Shown here piece by piece: positions 23,164 to 32,527 of a DNA stretch of 64,000 nt. Position 1 is the first letter of the stretch. The number at the start of each line of letters is the position of its first letter. The translations under genes and the position numbers were made by a program. The notes under the pieces are model-generated. The model was not told the DNA's origin, ran no database searches, and saw nothing but the letters and a program-made list of their open reading frames with translations. The DNA is from Aromatoleum buckelii (GTDB lineage: Bacteria > Pseudomonadota > Gammaproteobacteria > Burkholderiales > Rhodocyclaceae): NCBI RefSeq assembly GCF_012910785.2, contig NZ_WTVH02000001.1, positions 62,001-126,000 on the forward strand, in the 5' to 3' direction.

Positions 23164-24183
23164 TTACAGTGCTCGAAGGAAGTCGATCAGTGAGTCGGGC
23201 GCCCGATAGCGCTGGATCTTGGCCTCCGGTTCCTGCAGTCGCGCCAGGGCGCGTTCCTTCATCGCCAAGTCGGCCTCAACGTAATGGTGCGTGGTGACAG
23301 GACTCTCGTGACCGAGCCAAAGCGCGATCACGCTGACATCGACGCCGGCCTGCAGGAGGTGCATTGCGGTGGTGTGGCGAATGGTGTGGGGCGAGATGCG
23401 CCGACCGGCCAAATCGGGGTGAGTTGCGGCCGCAGCTTGGACTGCGAGCGCGAGGCGTTGAGCGACATTGACGCGCGTCATCGCATGCCCGTTGCGGTTC
23501 GGCAGTAGCGCCGACGTGGCCTGGAATTGCGGATTCAGCCGCAACCAGGCCCGGATCGCCTTGACCGTCGAGCGCCACAGCGGAACGCTGCGTTGCTTGC
23601 GCCCCTTGCCATGCAGATGGACGCAGGCGGCGCCCTCGTCGAGCACGACATCGCCAACCTGGACGTGGAGCATCTCCGAGACGCGTGCCCCTGTGTTGTA
23701 GAGCATCAGGATCAGCACGTGGTCTCGGCGGCTCAGCCATGTGTCATCGGGCGTGCCGATCACTGCAAGCATTTCCTTGCGGGACAGGAAGCCGAACATC
23801 GGACGCTCGAAGCGTTTCACGGGCACGCCCAGCGCGCGCTCGATCACCTGCAGCGATGAAACATCCCGGTGGGCGGCAAACTTCAGGAACGATCGCAGGG
23901 CGGCCAGGCGCGCGTTACGGCTGCGAACCGAGTTGTTCCGCTCGTGCTCCAGATGATCCAGGAAGGTCACGATCAGATCCGGCGTGATGTCGGCCAGCGC
24001 CATCGCCGTCGGAGACTTGCCCAGCCGGGACTGCGCAAACGCCAGAAACAACATGAAGGCATCGCGGTAGGCCGAGATGGTCCGCGGGCTGAGGGCGCGC
24101 TGCTGCGTCAGATGTTCGGCGAAGTAGGTTTGGACAAGGGCGGCAAATGACGGTGGCGCTGCGGATGGCTGGCTCCTACTCAT
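23164..24183 (-). CDS. RIT element 2, third tyrosine recombinase (RitC-type)
   Basis: 339 residues. N-terminal SAM-like domain (about 10-110), catalytic motifs GARVSEMLHV, GKGRKQRSVPL, HTIRHTTAMHLLQ and LGHESPVTTHHYVEADL. Like the third gene of RIT element 1 it is XerC/D-like in length and ends DLAMKE-type. The ATG overlaps the end of the previous gene by eight bases. Confidence 0.9.
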   Translation of the reverse strand: MSRSQPSAAPPSFAALVQTYFAEHLTQQRALSPRTISAYRDAFMLFLAFAQSRLGKSPTAMALADITPDLIVTFLDHLEHERNNSVRSRNARLAALRSFLKFAAHRDVSSLQVIERALGVPVKRFERPMFGFLSRKEMLAVIGTPDDTWLSRRDHVLILMLYNTGARVSEMLHVQVGDVVLDEGAACVHLHGKGRKQRSVPLWRSTVKAIRAWLRLNPQFQATSALLPNRNGHAMTRVNVAQRLALAVQAAAATHPDLAGRRISPHTIRHTTAMHLLQAGVDVSVIALWLGHESPVTTHHYVEADLAMKERALARLQEPEAKIQRYRAPDSLIDFLRAL

Positions 24184-25150
24184 CGCCGACTCCCGGGAAA
24201 TCGGCGAACTGCTCGAACTTGCTGCCGGCGAGCGCCATCAGCTCGGGTACGGCCGTCAGATACCAGTACGTGTAGAAGATCTCGGCATGCCCCATGTAGG
24301 TCGAGAGCGCGAGCATCATCTGATCGACATCGGTGCCTTCGGCATGCCAGAGCATCACACGACGGACAGCGAAGGTGTGGCGCAGGTCGTGCAGCCGCGG
24401 GGCGTCGTGTGCGCCGCGATTCACCCAAGCAAGGCTGTCGCGCAAGGCATTGAAGACGCGATGAACCTGCCGATCCCCAAGTGGTTGCCCCAATCGCCGG
24501 CCACGGCTGCCGATGAAGAACGGCGCCTCGGCGGTGATCGGAACCTGCCGCACGCGCTGACGTCGGTAGCGTGCCAGTGCCTCGACGGTGCTCGGATGCA
24601 GGGGCAACTGGCGCGACTTGGCAAACTTCGTCTGCCGGACGGTCAGCATGCCGTGCTTGAGATCGACATCGGCATCGCGCAAGTGAATCGCTTCGGAAAC
24701 GCGCAGCCCGGTCGAGGCCATCAGGCCGAACAGGGTCTCGAAGGTGACCGGACGCAAGCTGCCGCAAGGTCCGAGCCTGCGGGCGGCCGCCAGCAGTTCG
24801 ACGATCTCCTCATCGCGATAGATGTGGGGCGCCACGCGCCCGGGCTCGGGGCCGAAGGTCGATGCGTCCGGAATCTCGGTGGCCGGCTCGAACTGCTTCA
24901 GGTAACGGATGAAGTGCAGCAGCCTGGCCAGACGGCATGACCAAGTCCACGGTGATCCTTTGCCCCCTTTGCCTTGGCGCACCCAGTCGATCATGAGCGC
25001 GGCAGTCAGCGGACCATGGTGACGCCGAGTGGCAACGAAGCGCGCAAACCCGGCCAGAAACGTACCCCGTGATCGCAACTGGAACCCGAGGCGCCGGCGT
25101 TCGGCGAGATAGTCGTCAATCCTCGTCTGCAAGCTGGCGCGCGCGCTCAC
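24176..25150 (-). CDS. RIT element 2, second tyrosine recombinase (RitB-type)
   Basis: 324 residues from a GTG at 25150 that overlaps the stop of the first gene (GTGA); a TTG at 25168 is the alternative. Catalytic motifs: GLRVSEAIHL, RQTKFAKSRQLPLHP, HDLRHTFAVRR, MGHAEIFYTYWYLT. The late YTYWYL pattern matches the middle recombinase of RIT element 1. Confidence 0.9.
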   Translation of the reverse strand: MSARASLQTRIDDYLAERRRLGFQLRSRGTFLAGFARFVATRRHHGPLTAALMIDWVRQGKGGKGSPWTWSCRLARLLHFIRYLKQFEPATEIPDASTFGPEPGRVAPHIYRDEEIVELLAAARRLGPCGSLRPVTFETLFGLMASTGLRVSEAIHLRDADVDLKHGMLTVRQTKFAKSRQLPLHPSTVEALARYRRQRVRQVPITAEAPFFIGSRGRRLGQPLGDRQVHRVFNALRDSLAWVNRGAHDAPRLHDLRHTFAVRRVMLWHAEGTDVDQMMLALSTYMGHAEIFYTYWYLTAVPELMALAGSKFEQFADFPGVGDE

Positions 25151-26106
25151 GATTGGCTCCCGGGCCAAGGCAGTGGCACGGTGAACAGCTTTGGCGTGTC
25201 GAGCTTGGCGTAGATCAGGGTGGAGTTCAGCGACCGGTGGCGCAGGACATCGGCAACCTCCTTGAGGGAGCTGCCGTTCTCAACCAATCGGCAGGCCAGC
25301 GTGTGGCGCAACGCATGCGCGCCACAGGACGGCAGGCCGATTCGTCGACAGGCACGCTTGATCACGTTCTGAACGGCGGCCGACGTGATGGGCCGGTCGC
25401 ACGAACCCGAGCGTCGGACGAAGACCGCGGGATGGCTGCTGGCGGGGCGTTCATGCTGCAGATAGTCCGCCAGCGCCTGTCCGGTCTCCATCGGCAAGGG
25501 CAGGATGTCTTGCCGGCGCGACTTCGTGCCCCGCAGGGTCACGGTGCCGGTGCGCCAGTCGATGTCGCCGATCATGAGATGGGCGATCTCGCAGGAACGC
25601 AGCCCCAGGTCCAGCGCGCAACGGACGATCGCATAACCCCGTTTCGGCCAGCGATGGACGGCGGCAAATGCGGTCAGCAGCCGGCAAACTTCATCCGGCT
25701 TGAGTGCTCGTGGCAAGGACGCCAGTTTCCAGTGGACAGGCGTCGAGATGACCGCCATCAGCTTGCCGACCTGATCGCCGCAGGTCGTCCGGTAGCGGAA
25801 GTAACTCCGCAGCGCCGATGTCACTTGAGATGCGTAGGAATGCGACTGCTGCGGATTCAGTTCCTTGGCAAGGAACCGACGCACGTCGTCTGGGCGCAGC
25901 CTGGAAATGTCGATCGGCTGCCCTACAAATTTCTGTCGCAAGAGACGTCCGACGACGCGGCCACAATTGCGGCGGGTCCCCACCGCCAGTCCGCGTACAT
26001 CGCACAAATACACGTCGTAGCGACGCAATTCCTCGGCGGCATGATCCGGGGTCGCGGTCGATGGCTGCGCGCTCGGCACAGCCTCATGCAAGGGAATGTG
26101 GTTCAT
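25147..26106 (-). CDS. RIT element 2, first tyrosine recombinase (RitA-type)
   Basis: 319 residues from the ATG at 26106, which has AGGAGG six bases upstream (an ATG at 26133 lacks one). Catalytic motifs: GLRSCEIAHL, RGTKSRRQDILPLP, HALRHTLACRL, LRHRSLNSTLIYAKLDT. It is about 110 residues shorter than the RitA of element 1, which has an enlarged N-terminal region. Confidence 0.9.
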   Translation of the reverse strand: MNHIPLHEAVPSAQPSTATPDHAAEELRRYDVYLCDVRGLAVGTRRNCGRVVGRLLRQKFVGQPIDISRLRPDDVRRFLAKELNPQQSHSYASQVTSALRSYFRYRTTCGDQVGKLMAVISTPVHWKLASLPRALKPDEVCRLLTAFAAVHRWPKRGYAIVRCALDLGLRSCEIAHLMIGDIDWRTGTVTLRGTKSRRQDILPLPMETGQALADYLQHERPASSHPAVFVRRSGSCDRPITSAAVQNVIKRACRRIGLPSCGAHALRHTLACRLVENGSSLKEVADVLRHRSLNSTLIYAKLDTPKLFTVPLPWPGSQS

Positions 26107-26369
26107 AACGGCCTCCTGAAGTGGAACTACCACTTCAGGAAACCGCGGAAATTATGTCGACCCCGTGGCCGTCTCCAAATCCGGCGGGCCCCTTCCAGCC
26201 TGCCTCTTCGCTTCAACCACGCCGACTACTTTCCATAATCGAGGGCTTTGCATAATCGGGCTTATGGAAAGATTTCCATAAGGCCGAGCTGCTGTCTGTG
26301 GGCGCCCCCTCGGATCGCCTGCTCGAGTCGGAAACCTGTCGTTGAACCTCGAAGGCGATGAATGACGGC

Positions 26370-26800
26370 AGTGTTTAATACCACCAGTTCGATGAACCGA
26401 AGACCCGCCGGTCTACGGTGTTGAGCGTCGTGCGGCAGCTGCGAGCATGCGCTGCTGCCGCAGCCACGATCAGGTAACGGCTGTCCTCGAGCGGCTCCTC
26501 GTGGGTCTCGACGCACAGCGCGCGAATGAGGCGCAGGCAGGATTCGACGTTCGGGAAGATGCGCACGACGTGCGTTCGTCGCTTGATCTCCTCATTGGGC
26601 CGCTCGAGCATGTTCGTGCTCTCCCAATGCTTGCGGTGGACGCGGGACAGCGGTAGAAGCGGAGAGTCTCGCCGATGTTCGCCTCGACACAGTCGACGAG
26701 CCTCCGATACTTGCCTTGCGATTTGGCGATCCAGTCCGAGAGTTGCAGCGGCGTCATTCGTTCGCCGCGCTGGTGAAAGTGATCTGGCGCGGCAAATACG
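26370..26800 (-). pseudogene. IS256-family transposase remnant
   Basis: C-terminal part only, in two frames. One frame reads ERMTPLQLSDWIAKSQGKYRRL and EANIGETLRFYR; the other reads STNMLERPNEEIKRRTHVV and RIFPNVESCLRLIRALCVE, the hallmark end of Mutator-type transposases. A frameshift joins them near 26650. It differs from the intact IS256-type enzyme at 20851. It abuts and overlaps the end of trbN. Confidence 0.85.
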
Positions 26801-27359
26801 CACATGGGCGCGTGGATCGTGGCAGGGTCGGTTGCGCGGCTTGAGTCGCCGCGGCCGCAGCGACCGGCGCCTGCATCGTTGGTGTCGAAGGCGCTGCTAC
26901 GCCCTCTTTCGTTACGTCGAGGGTGACAAACCGGGCTTCCAACCAATCCGCCCATTTCCCCGCCTTCTCCATCAGGTCGGCGCGATAGATCGCATTGAAC
27001 TGCGGTGTGCGCGAATGGTAGTTCGCGGCTCGCGTCCAGATGTCACCCTTGTCGTTGTGCAGGTGCATCCGCAGCCGCCAGGCGGCCAGATCGAACGAGT
27101 AGCAGCCGGCGGCCGCTACATCGTTCGCCGTGATGCCGTACCGCTCCAGTTCGCGCAGGTACGCGGTATTGAACTGCATCGGGCCTACGTCATGGGTGCC
27201 GTTCGTGTTGCGAACCCACTGGCCCGGTTTGCCGCCCTCTTTCTCGGCGACTGCCAAGACGATGTTGGCGGGCACTTCATACTTCACGGCAGATGAGACT
27301 GAGCACACGATGCGCTCTTGCTCCAGCGGGGGTAGATCCGCAACGAACGGCAGCACCAT
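26754..27359 (-). CDS. trbN: TrbN, lytic transglycosylase of the conjugation system
   Basis: 201 residues. Soluble-lytic-transglycosylase-like domain: NIVLAVAEKEGGKPG carries the catalytic Glu (about residue 39), followed by GTHDVGPMQFNTAYLREL and AANYHSRTPQFNA. It opens the peptidoglycan for the transfer channel. The start overlaps the trbM stop (TAATG). The last 20-25 residues after PTLPRSTRP run into IS256-derived sequence, so the natural C terminus is probably lost; the catalytic part is whole. Confidence 0.85.
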   Translation of the reverse strand: MVLPFVADLPPLEQERIVCSVSSAVKYEVPANIVLAVAEKEGGKPGQWVRNTNGTHDVGPMQFNTAYLRELERYGITANDVAAAGCYSFDLAAWRLRMHLHNDKGDIWTRAANYHSRTPQFNAIYRADLMEKAGKWADWLEARFVTLDVTKEGVAAPSTPTMQAPVAAAAATQAAQPTLPRSTRPCAYLPRQITFTSAANE

Positions 27360-27955
27360 TAGGTGCCTCCCCACCAATAGTTCCGGTGCTCCGCTTCCGG
27401 ACGGGCGTTATATTCCGTCAGGGCACGTTCGTAATCCTTCGCTTCAACCCAATATCCGCCGTTCTCCGGCAGCCCGACATAGATGGGCTTGGTCTGGCTG
27501 AAGTCGGTGTAGGCGTGGTCTGTGTAAATCACGCAGTAGTCGGGCATCCTGTTGCCGATATAGATCTCGCCGCCGTCGCCGCTGGTCGACATCTGCAGCG
27601 CGCTGTTCAGCGAGGCCGCATCGCATCGGCCGGCGCTGCGCGAGATCGCTCGTACCAGGGTCGACATTTGCGGCGTTTGGTTGGCGACCGGGCACTTGTT
27701 CAAGAAGCCGAGCCTCGCCTCGAGCGTGTCCGACAGTTTCTTTTTCTTGATACGGAAATAGTGATCCAAGGAGGGAGTGCACTCGCTCGGCCGCTGCCCG
27801 GTGGAGAGGCACAGAATGGCCTCGCAGGCAAGGCGGGTATCGCCGGAAAGCACGTCTGCGTCTTGGGCACTGACCGAGCCGGCCCCTGCGCCCATGGCCA
27901 CCACGGCGGCCATCCCAAACAGGTTCTTCTTCATTCTTCGATTCTCCTTGCTCAT
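27359..27955 (-). CDS. trbM: TrbM, conjugal transfer protein
   Basis: 198 residues, periplasmic. Signal peptide at the N terminus (KKNLFGMAAVVAMGAGAGSVSA, cleaved before QDADV). TrbM signature ACEAILCLSTGQRPSECTPSL and DHYFRIKKKKLSDT; several Cys may form disulphides. The start overlaps the end of trbL (ATGA). Needed for transfer in some IncP systems but of unknown biochemical role. Confidence 0.88.
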   Translation of the reverse strand: MSKENRRMKKNLFGMAAVVAMGAGAGSVSAQDADVLSGDTRLACEAILCLSTGQRPSECTPSLDHYFRIKKKKLSDTLEARLGFLNKCPVANQTPQMSTLVRAISRSAGRCDAASLNSALQMSTSGDGGEIYIGNRMPDYCVIYTDHAYTDFSQTKPIYVGLPENGGYWVEAKDYERALTEYNARPEAEHRNYWWGGT

Positions 27956-29603
27956 GCGAATTTGGTGCCTCGGTTCGCAAACGCAGCGACTTCTGCCGCC
28001 ACGTCGGCATCGCTGGTGCTGGCACCCGCGAGATTGTTTCCCCCGAACGTCGGCATCGATTCGATGGCGCTCCCTGCCTCATCTTTCGCACTCCCGGCCT
28101 GGATGGCGGCGGCGATCTTGCCCCCCGTGGTTTCGGCGATGCGATCCATCGCGGCATCCCTGATGCCAGCCATCTTTTCCTTTGCTACCTGTGCCGTGCC
28201 TTTCGCCAAGTTCGCGGCTGCATCGGCGGCGAACAACCCCGCTTTCCCGGCCGAGGGCCTCAAGCCTCCGGAGCTTCGCTGCGGCCCTCCTTCTGCCTTT
28301 CCGGCGCCGCCCGTTCCTGCGTTGGCCTTGGATTCGCTAGCCTTGCCTTGCTCCTGATCGAACTTCCCTTCTTCTTTGCCCTTGGCGTCCCCACCCTGCC
28401 CCTCGGCCTTCACTCCCGAGTTGCCTCCTAGGGCTTGAACGCTGCCGGATGATGCGAAGCCGGCCGCTTGGGCGAATGGCGTGCTGCCGGTGCTTTCCTC
28501 ACCCTTACCTCCGCCTCCGCCCCTCCCACGCCACCGCCACCGCCACCCCACATGCTGGTGAGCGCGTCAGAGCCGGATTGGACGTTCTCGCTGGCCTTGG
28601 AGAAGGCCGCCATCACGGCTTGTGCACCACCGGCCGCGTTCGCGGCACCTGCAGCCAACATCGCGCCTCCCGTCGCCGCTGCTGCTGCCGCCATGCCCGC
28701 GGCGCCGACCGCAGCGCCAGCTCCGAAGCTGCCAATGCCGGCGTGCCCGACACTGGCGCCAGTGATGATTCCGGATACGAGGCTTGGGAGCTTGTTGACC
28801 AGCGATAGCAGGATTACGGAAACAATCAACATGACCCCCATTTCCTTGATGGTCATGCTTTCGCTCATCCTTCCGTAGTAGTCATCGAGGAAGGTTTTAC
28901 CGATGCCGACGATCAGCACCATCGCGAGCAGTTGAGCCGCCACGCCGAGGACGGTCTTGTAGTAGTTGATCGCCATGTCGGAGGTCCACCGGGAGCCGCC
29001 GAAGCCTAGGAAGAAGATTCCCGCATACGCCAGAATCCAGCCGGAGACCAGCAGTAGCAGCATGTTGACGCCGACTAGAGCGAGGATCACCAAGATGGCT
29101 GCGGCGATGCTGATCCCTACGGCGCTATTCACTGGCGACCACAGCGACGATTGGTCGATTACCTTGTCGAAGATCTCAAACCCTACATCTACGATCCCGG
29201 ATGGGGAAAGGCCGATGCTGAGTCCAGTTGCATTGCCGCCGATCTGCCGCAAGCTATCCATGATCGATTTGGCGAAGTTCGGGCCGTTGGTCAAGAGCCA
29301 CCAGAAGAAGCCGGTGAAGATCGTGAAGCGGACGAACTCCGCGAAGAACTCCCCAATGTCGGCCTTGCGCAACGCCATCATGCCGAACGTCCAAACCATC
29401 GAGATCACGACTAACAGCCAGAACAACCATGACGCGGAATTGATGATGGTGGCAGCCCAGCCGCTCGCGGCTGTCTGGTAGCGCGTCAGTACGTTATCGA
29501 GCACGTCCGCGTTGTCGATGGCGGCATGAGCATCCAGCGCAAAGAGTGCCAGCCACAGCGGCAATAGCAGAGGAAGGGCTTTGGAGGTGACTGGCAGTCT
29601 CAT
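27952..29603 (-). pseudogene. trbL: TrbL, inner-membrane channel component, frameshifted
   Basis: VirB6-like polytopic protein. The first frame (from the ATG at 29603, GAGGG nine bases upstream) has a signal-like first helix, about six membrane segments (SWLFWLLVVISMVWTF, ILVILALVGVNMLLLLVSG, LLAMVLIVGIGK and others) and a Gly/Ala-rich tail to MWGGGGGG. It then goes out of frame at a run of four G/C (28520-28523) and would end at 28428. The -1 frame continues with the expected hydrophilic TrbL tail (GGGGKGEESTGSTPFAQAAG ...) to a stop that overlaps trbM. Joined, the protein would be about 550 residues, normal for TrbL. This is either a true mutation, a sequencing error, or a programmed shift. 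Confidence 0.82.
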
Positions 29604-29613
29604 GGTCATTCCC

Positions 29614-29844
29614 TCAATAGGTCTTTCCGGAGCTAGACTTGAAGTCGCCACGACGAGCGCAGGCATCGGCAAACGCCTGCCGTGCTTTCTCGTCCTGGAT
29701 CTTCTTGATGTTCTCCAGCTTGCAGTTCTCATCGTTAACCACCGGCATTTCCTCCTTCTTCGGTTCTTCCGAGGCATCCGGCGCGCAGCCAGTCACGAGG
29801 GCCCCCACAAGGGCGGCCGCTGTCAGGGTCAAATTGCGATTCAT
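29614..29844 (-). CDS. trbK: TrbK/EexN-type entry-exclusion lipoprotein
   Basis: 76 residues. Lipoprotein signal peptide with lipobox LVTGC (Cys about residue 20), then an acidic linker and CKLENIKKIQDEKARQAFADAC. The position between trbJ and trbL and the sequence fit TrbK, which blocks redundant entry of the same plasmid. Ten bases separate it from trbL. Confidence 0.85.
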   Translation of the reverse strand: MNRNLTLTAAALVGALVTGCAPDASEEPKKEEMPVVNDENCKLENIKKIQDEKARQAFADACARRGDFKSSSGKTY

Positions 29845-29858
29845 CCACCTATGCTCCT

Positions 29859-30617
29859 TTACCAGGTCTGCCCGGAGCTGGCCCGATAACTGCCACGACG
29901 GAATTGTTCATCCGCTGCGATAGTCTGTGCCTCCCGGTCGGCCTCGGCCTGCATGCGGGTCGCAATTGCGTTCTGCTGGGCGATCAACAGCCCCCGTATC
30001 TGCAAGAGCTGATGGGCTTGCTGGCTGGCGAGCTGGTTGGCATAACCGAGCGCTTGCATCTGGCCGCTGGCGCCTTGAGCGCTGGATTGCAGTTGTTCCA
30101 GCGTGCGGGCGTCGGCCTTGAGGGCTTCCTGTTGCCTGTCGAGGCCACGGAAAAGCGCGTCGTTGGCCTTTTTCTGCGATTCGGAGGCCAGGCGTCGGTT
30201 CTCGTTCATGGCCGTCCGCTCCGTATCGCTGCACCCAGCGCCGGAGAAGCACGGGGAGCCCCGGTAATAGGCGACGTCCTGGAATTTGCCCAAGTAGGCA
30301 TCGACGCTGCCGAGCTGTGTCTTGTAGTAGTTCAGCGTGTCGACGGCGGTCATCAGGCCGTTGATGGTCGATTGCGCGCGATCCCAAATGTAGGCGGCTG
30401 GTGCCATCGTGTTTTGAATCTGGTTCTCGTACTGCTGTAGTTGCGTTTGATACTGCTCGATCTGCTTGAGCGTCTGGGCAACGCTCTCGATTGCCGTCAT
30501 GATGGTTTGCGAGAGGTTCGCGGCGTCGATGACCGGAATCCCGGCGTGCGCCGCGAGCGGGCCTGCGGACAGAGCAACGACCAGGGTGGCTTTAGCGGCT
30601 AAAAACTTCATCTTCAT
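29859..30617 (-). CDS. trbJ: TrbJ, VirB5-like minor pilus protein
   Basis: 252 residues. Signal peptide (LVVALSAGPLAAHA, cleaved before GIPV), then long coiled-coil helices (IEQYQTQLQQYENQIQN and QQEALKADARTLEQLQ) with a Cys pair in SPCFSGAGCSD. Matches TrbJ, the VirB5 counterpart at the pilus tip. The codons for residues 5-10 contain one of the TTTAGC-N-GCTAAA palindromes. Eighteen bases after trbI. Confidence 0.88.
   Translation of the reverse strand: MKMKFLAAKATLVVALSAGPLAAHAGIPVIDAANLSQTIMTAIESVAQTLKQIEQYQTQLQQYENQIQNTMAPAAYIWDRAQSTINGLMTAVDTLNYYKTQLGSVDAYLGKFQDVAYYRGSPCFSGAGCSDTERTAMNENRRLASESQKKANDALFRGLDRQQEALKADARTLEQLQSSAQGASGQMQALGYANQLASQQAHQLLQIRGLLIAQQNAIATRMQAEADREAQTIAADEQFRRGSYRASSGQTW
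30591..30603. promoter_or_regulatory. TTTAGC-G-GCTAAA palindrome inside trbJ
   Basis: 13-base palindrome identical in form to those before trbB and trbA, located within codons 5-9 of trbJ. It could be a repressor site inside the operon, or a conserved coding accident (encodes F-L-A-A-K). Confidence 0.5.
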
Positions 30618-30635
30618 AGGTGCTTCTCCTTCGCG

Positions 30636-32024
30636 TCAGTAATCGAACGATCGGTACGGCTTTGAAAAAGTCATGTCCCTGGTGACGATGACGTTAAAGC
30701 GGTAGCCCGGGCGGATTTCCAGCGTTGGTGCGATGTTCAGGTTCTTGGCGATCATCTGTGCCGTGACTTGGCCGAGCTGTTGCCCGAGGGCTTCGCTCAA
30801 GGCATCGCTCGCGCGCTGCGAGTCACCGGTGCTGTTGCCGTTGTCCTGGCTCAAGGTGAAGCCGGCCGTTACGGCCGACATGAGGAAAGCCGACGCGAAC
30901 GTGCGGAAGTAGTGGTTGTTCACCTGGTCGTTGAAGCCGGCATAGCCGGCGCTGTCGGCGCCCGGCATCGCGCCGATATCCATCGCCTTTCCGTCGGGGA
31001 AGACAATGCGCTGCCACGCCACCAGCACGCGTGCCTGACCGTGGGCAACATCGCTGGAGTACGTCCCGACCAGGCGCGAGCCTTGCGGGATCAGCAGGTG
31101 CCGCCCGGTCGGGGTGTCGTAAACATGCTGCACGACTTGGGCCATGATCTGGCCCGGCAGGTCTGAGTTGATCCCGGAAATGAGTGTGGCGGGCACGACG
31201 AACCCGGCCCGCAGCTCGAACGGCGTGTGGGGCGCCTCGGGCTGAGAGTCCATCGCCCAGCGGTCCCCCTGCCCTGCTTTCCCGAATTGCGCGATGTTGT
31301 TGCGACCACCTGTCGAAGTCCGGACCGGTTGCGACGCATCGCTGCCGCCGGCCGCCGGGTTGGTCGCCCCGGTGTTGAGGTTGCTGCGAATTTGTGCCAG
31401 GCGCGCTTGATACGCGGCAGTCGGATCTTCGCTGCGCGCGCCGTCCGCCTGCTGTCGCACGCCGGCAAGCCGTGCCAGCATTTCTTCGCGCGATTGCGGC
31501 ATGCCGGCTGCACCCCCGGGCGCGGAGGCAGCGCTACGCGGGGCCACCATCTGCACCCCGCTTCGCGCCTTGGCCGCTTCCTCGAGCCGTTGGAGCTTCG
31601 CCATACGAATGCGGTCGGCCTCGTCGTCGCGCTCGGGCTGCTGTAGCCGTCCGCTCGCAGCCGGCGGGCTCGGTGGGACGTCCAGGTTTTCGGGGCGGGC
31701 GATCAATAGCGGCTCGCTGGCTGGGGCCGCGTCGATCTCCGGCGGGACCAGTTGCGACGCCGGCTGAATCATCCCGCCCGTCTGCTCGCCGGCAATCTCC
31801 TTGGCGAACATCGACGTGTTGCCGGCTTTTTCGGCGGTACCGGTTGCCGGTGCGTTCTGCTTGGCGGCGCGGTCTGCTGCCACCAGCATCATGACCACCA
31901 GAAAAGCAACCATCACCCCTCCCAGCAGGTACATGGGCAGATTGTTGACCCGACGCACGCCTGACTTCTTCGACACTTGGCCGGGCGAGGCCTCCGGTGC
32001 CATTTGATCGGCTGTTTCGCTCAT
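30636..32024 (-). CDS. trbI: TrbI, VirB10-like channel scaffold
   Basis: 462 residues. A short cytosolic N terminus, one membrane helix (LPMYLLGGVMVAFLVVMMLVA, about residues 32-52), a long Pro/Ala-rich periplasmic linker and a C-terminal VirB10 beta domain (GTVLPAT-like FVVPATLISGINSDLPG, then GRHLLIPQGSRLVGTYSS). It spans from inner to outer membrane in the T4SS core. The ATG at 32024 has AAGGAG eight bases upstream; a start at 32048 is not preferred. Confidence 0.93.
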   Translation of the reverse strand: MSETADQMAPEASPGQVSKKSGVRRVNNLPMYLLGGVMVAFLVVMMLVAADRAAKQNAPATGTAEKAGNTSMFAKEIAGEQTGGMIQPASQLVPPEIDAAPASEPLLIARPENLDVPPSPPAASGRLQQPERDDEADRIRMAKLQRLEEAAKARSGVQMVAPRSAASAPGGAAGMPQSREEMLARLAGVRQQADGARSEDPTAAYQARLAQIRSNLNTGATNPAAGGSDASQPVRTSTGGRNNIAQFGKAGQGDRWAMDSQPEAPHTPFELRAGFVVPATLISGINSDLPGQIMAQVVQHVYDTPTGRHLLIPQGSRLVGTYSSDVAHGQARVLVAWQRIVFPDGKAMDIGAMPGADSAGYAGFNDQVNNHYFRTFASAFLMSAVTAGFTLSQDNGNSTGDSQRASDALSEALGQQLGQVTAQMIAKNLNIAPTLEIRPGYRFNVIVTRDMTFSKPYRSFDY

Positions 32025-32029
32025 CAGCG

Positions 32030-32527
32030 TCACTCCTTGCGTGCCCAATACCCGGCCGGAATCAACGTGCGGTTCTGTTCGAGGTAGGGGCGTGTGATGG
32101 ACTGCGAGCCGACCAGCAGCGTGAGGCGATAAAGCCCGCTGCCGGCGTCATGATCCAGGACGTACCGCAGCGCCAGTGCGGCCGTGGTCGGTGGTGCGAC
32201 CGCAAGCGGCTCGCCGGCTGTCTGGTCTGGCGCGGCATTGTCGGCGCTGGAGGTTCTCTCCAGGGCGTACTCCAGGACGGCATAGCCGGCCGCCCGGAGA
32301 TTGCTGACCAGTGCTGCGCCGAACTCGTCCGGCGTGGGCTGCTGCAGTTCGAACTGCGTCTTGGCCGGCGGCCACAGCGCAACGAGCTGCTTCGCGGCAT
32401 CCCCGGCGAGCTGTTGCTGGTCAGCCGTAACCGAGGGCTGAATGAAATTGCCGTAAGGGGTTGTCGTTGCGCATCCGCCCAGGGCGAATGCAACCAGCGC
32501 GACAAGGGCAAATCTCTTCATGGTCAT
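32030..32527 (-). CDS. trbH: TrbH, outer-membrane lipoprotein of the T4SS
   Basis: 165 residues. Lipoprotein signal peptide ending LGGC (lipobox; Cys about residue 19). The position between trbG and trbI and the size identify TrbH, a VirB7-like partner of the TrbG/TrbI core. The start overlaps the trbG stop (ATGA). Confidence 0.88.
   Translation of the reverse strand: MTMKRFALVALVAFALGGCATTTPYGNFIQPSVTADQQQLAGDAAKQLVALWPPAKTQFELQQPTPDEFGAALVSNLRAAGYAVLEYALERTSSADNAAPDQTAGEPLAVAPPTTAALALRYVLDHDAGSGLYRLTLLVGSQSITRPYLEQNRTLIPAGYWARKE

Larger units (their letters stand above)
23068..26257 (-). mobile_element. RIT element 2 (recombinases in trio)
   Basis: Three overlapping tyrosine recombinase genes between imperfect 34-35-base inverted repeats at 23068-23101 and 26223-26257. 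Each repeat contains GATTATGCAAAG, a variable 4-5 bases, then CGATTATGGAAAGTAG. Just outside the right end a palindrome (CTTATGGAAA, two bases, TTTCCATAAG; 26261-26282) repeats the TATGGAAA word. The genes differ clearly from those of RIT element 1, so this is an independent arrival. Confidence 0.9.
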
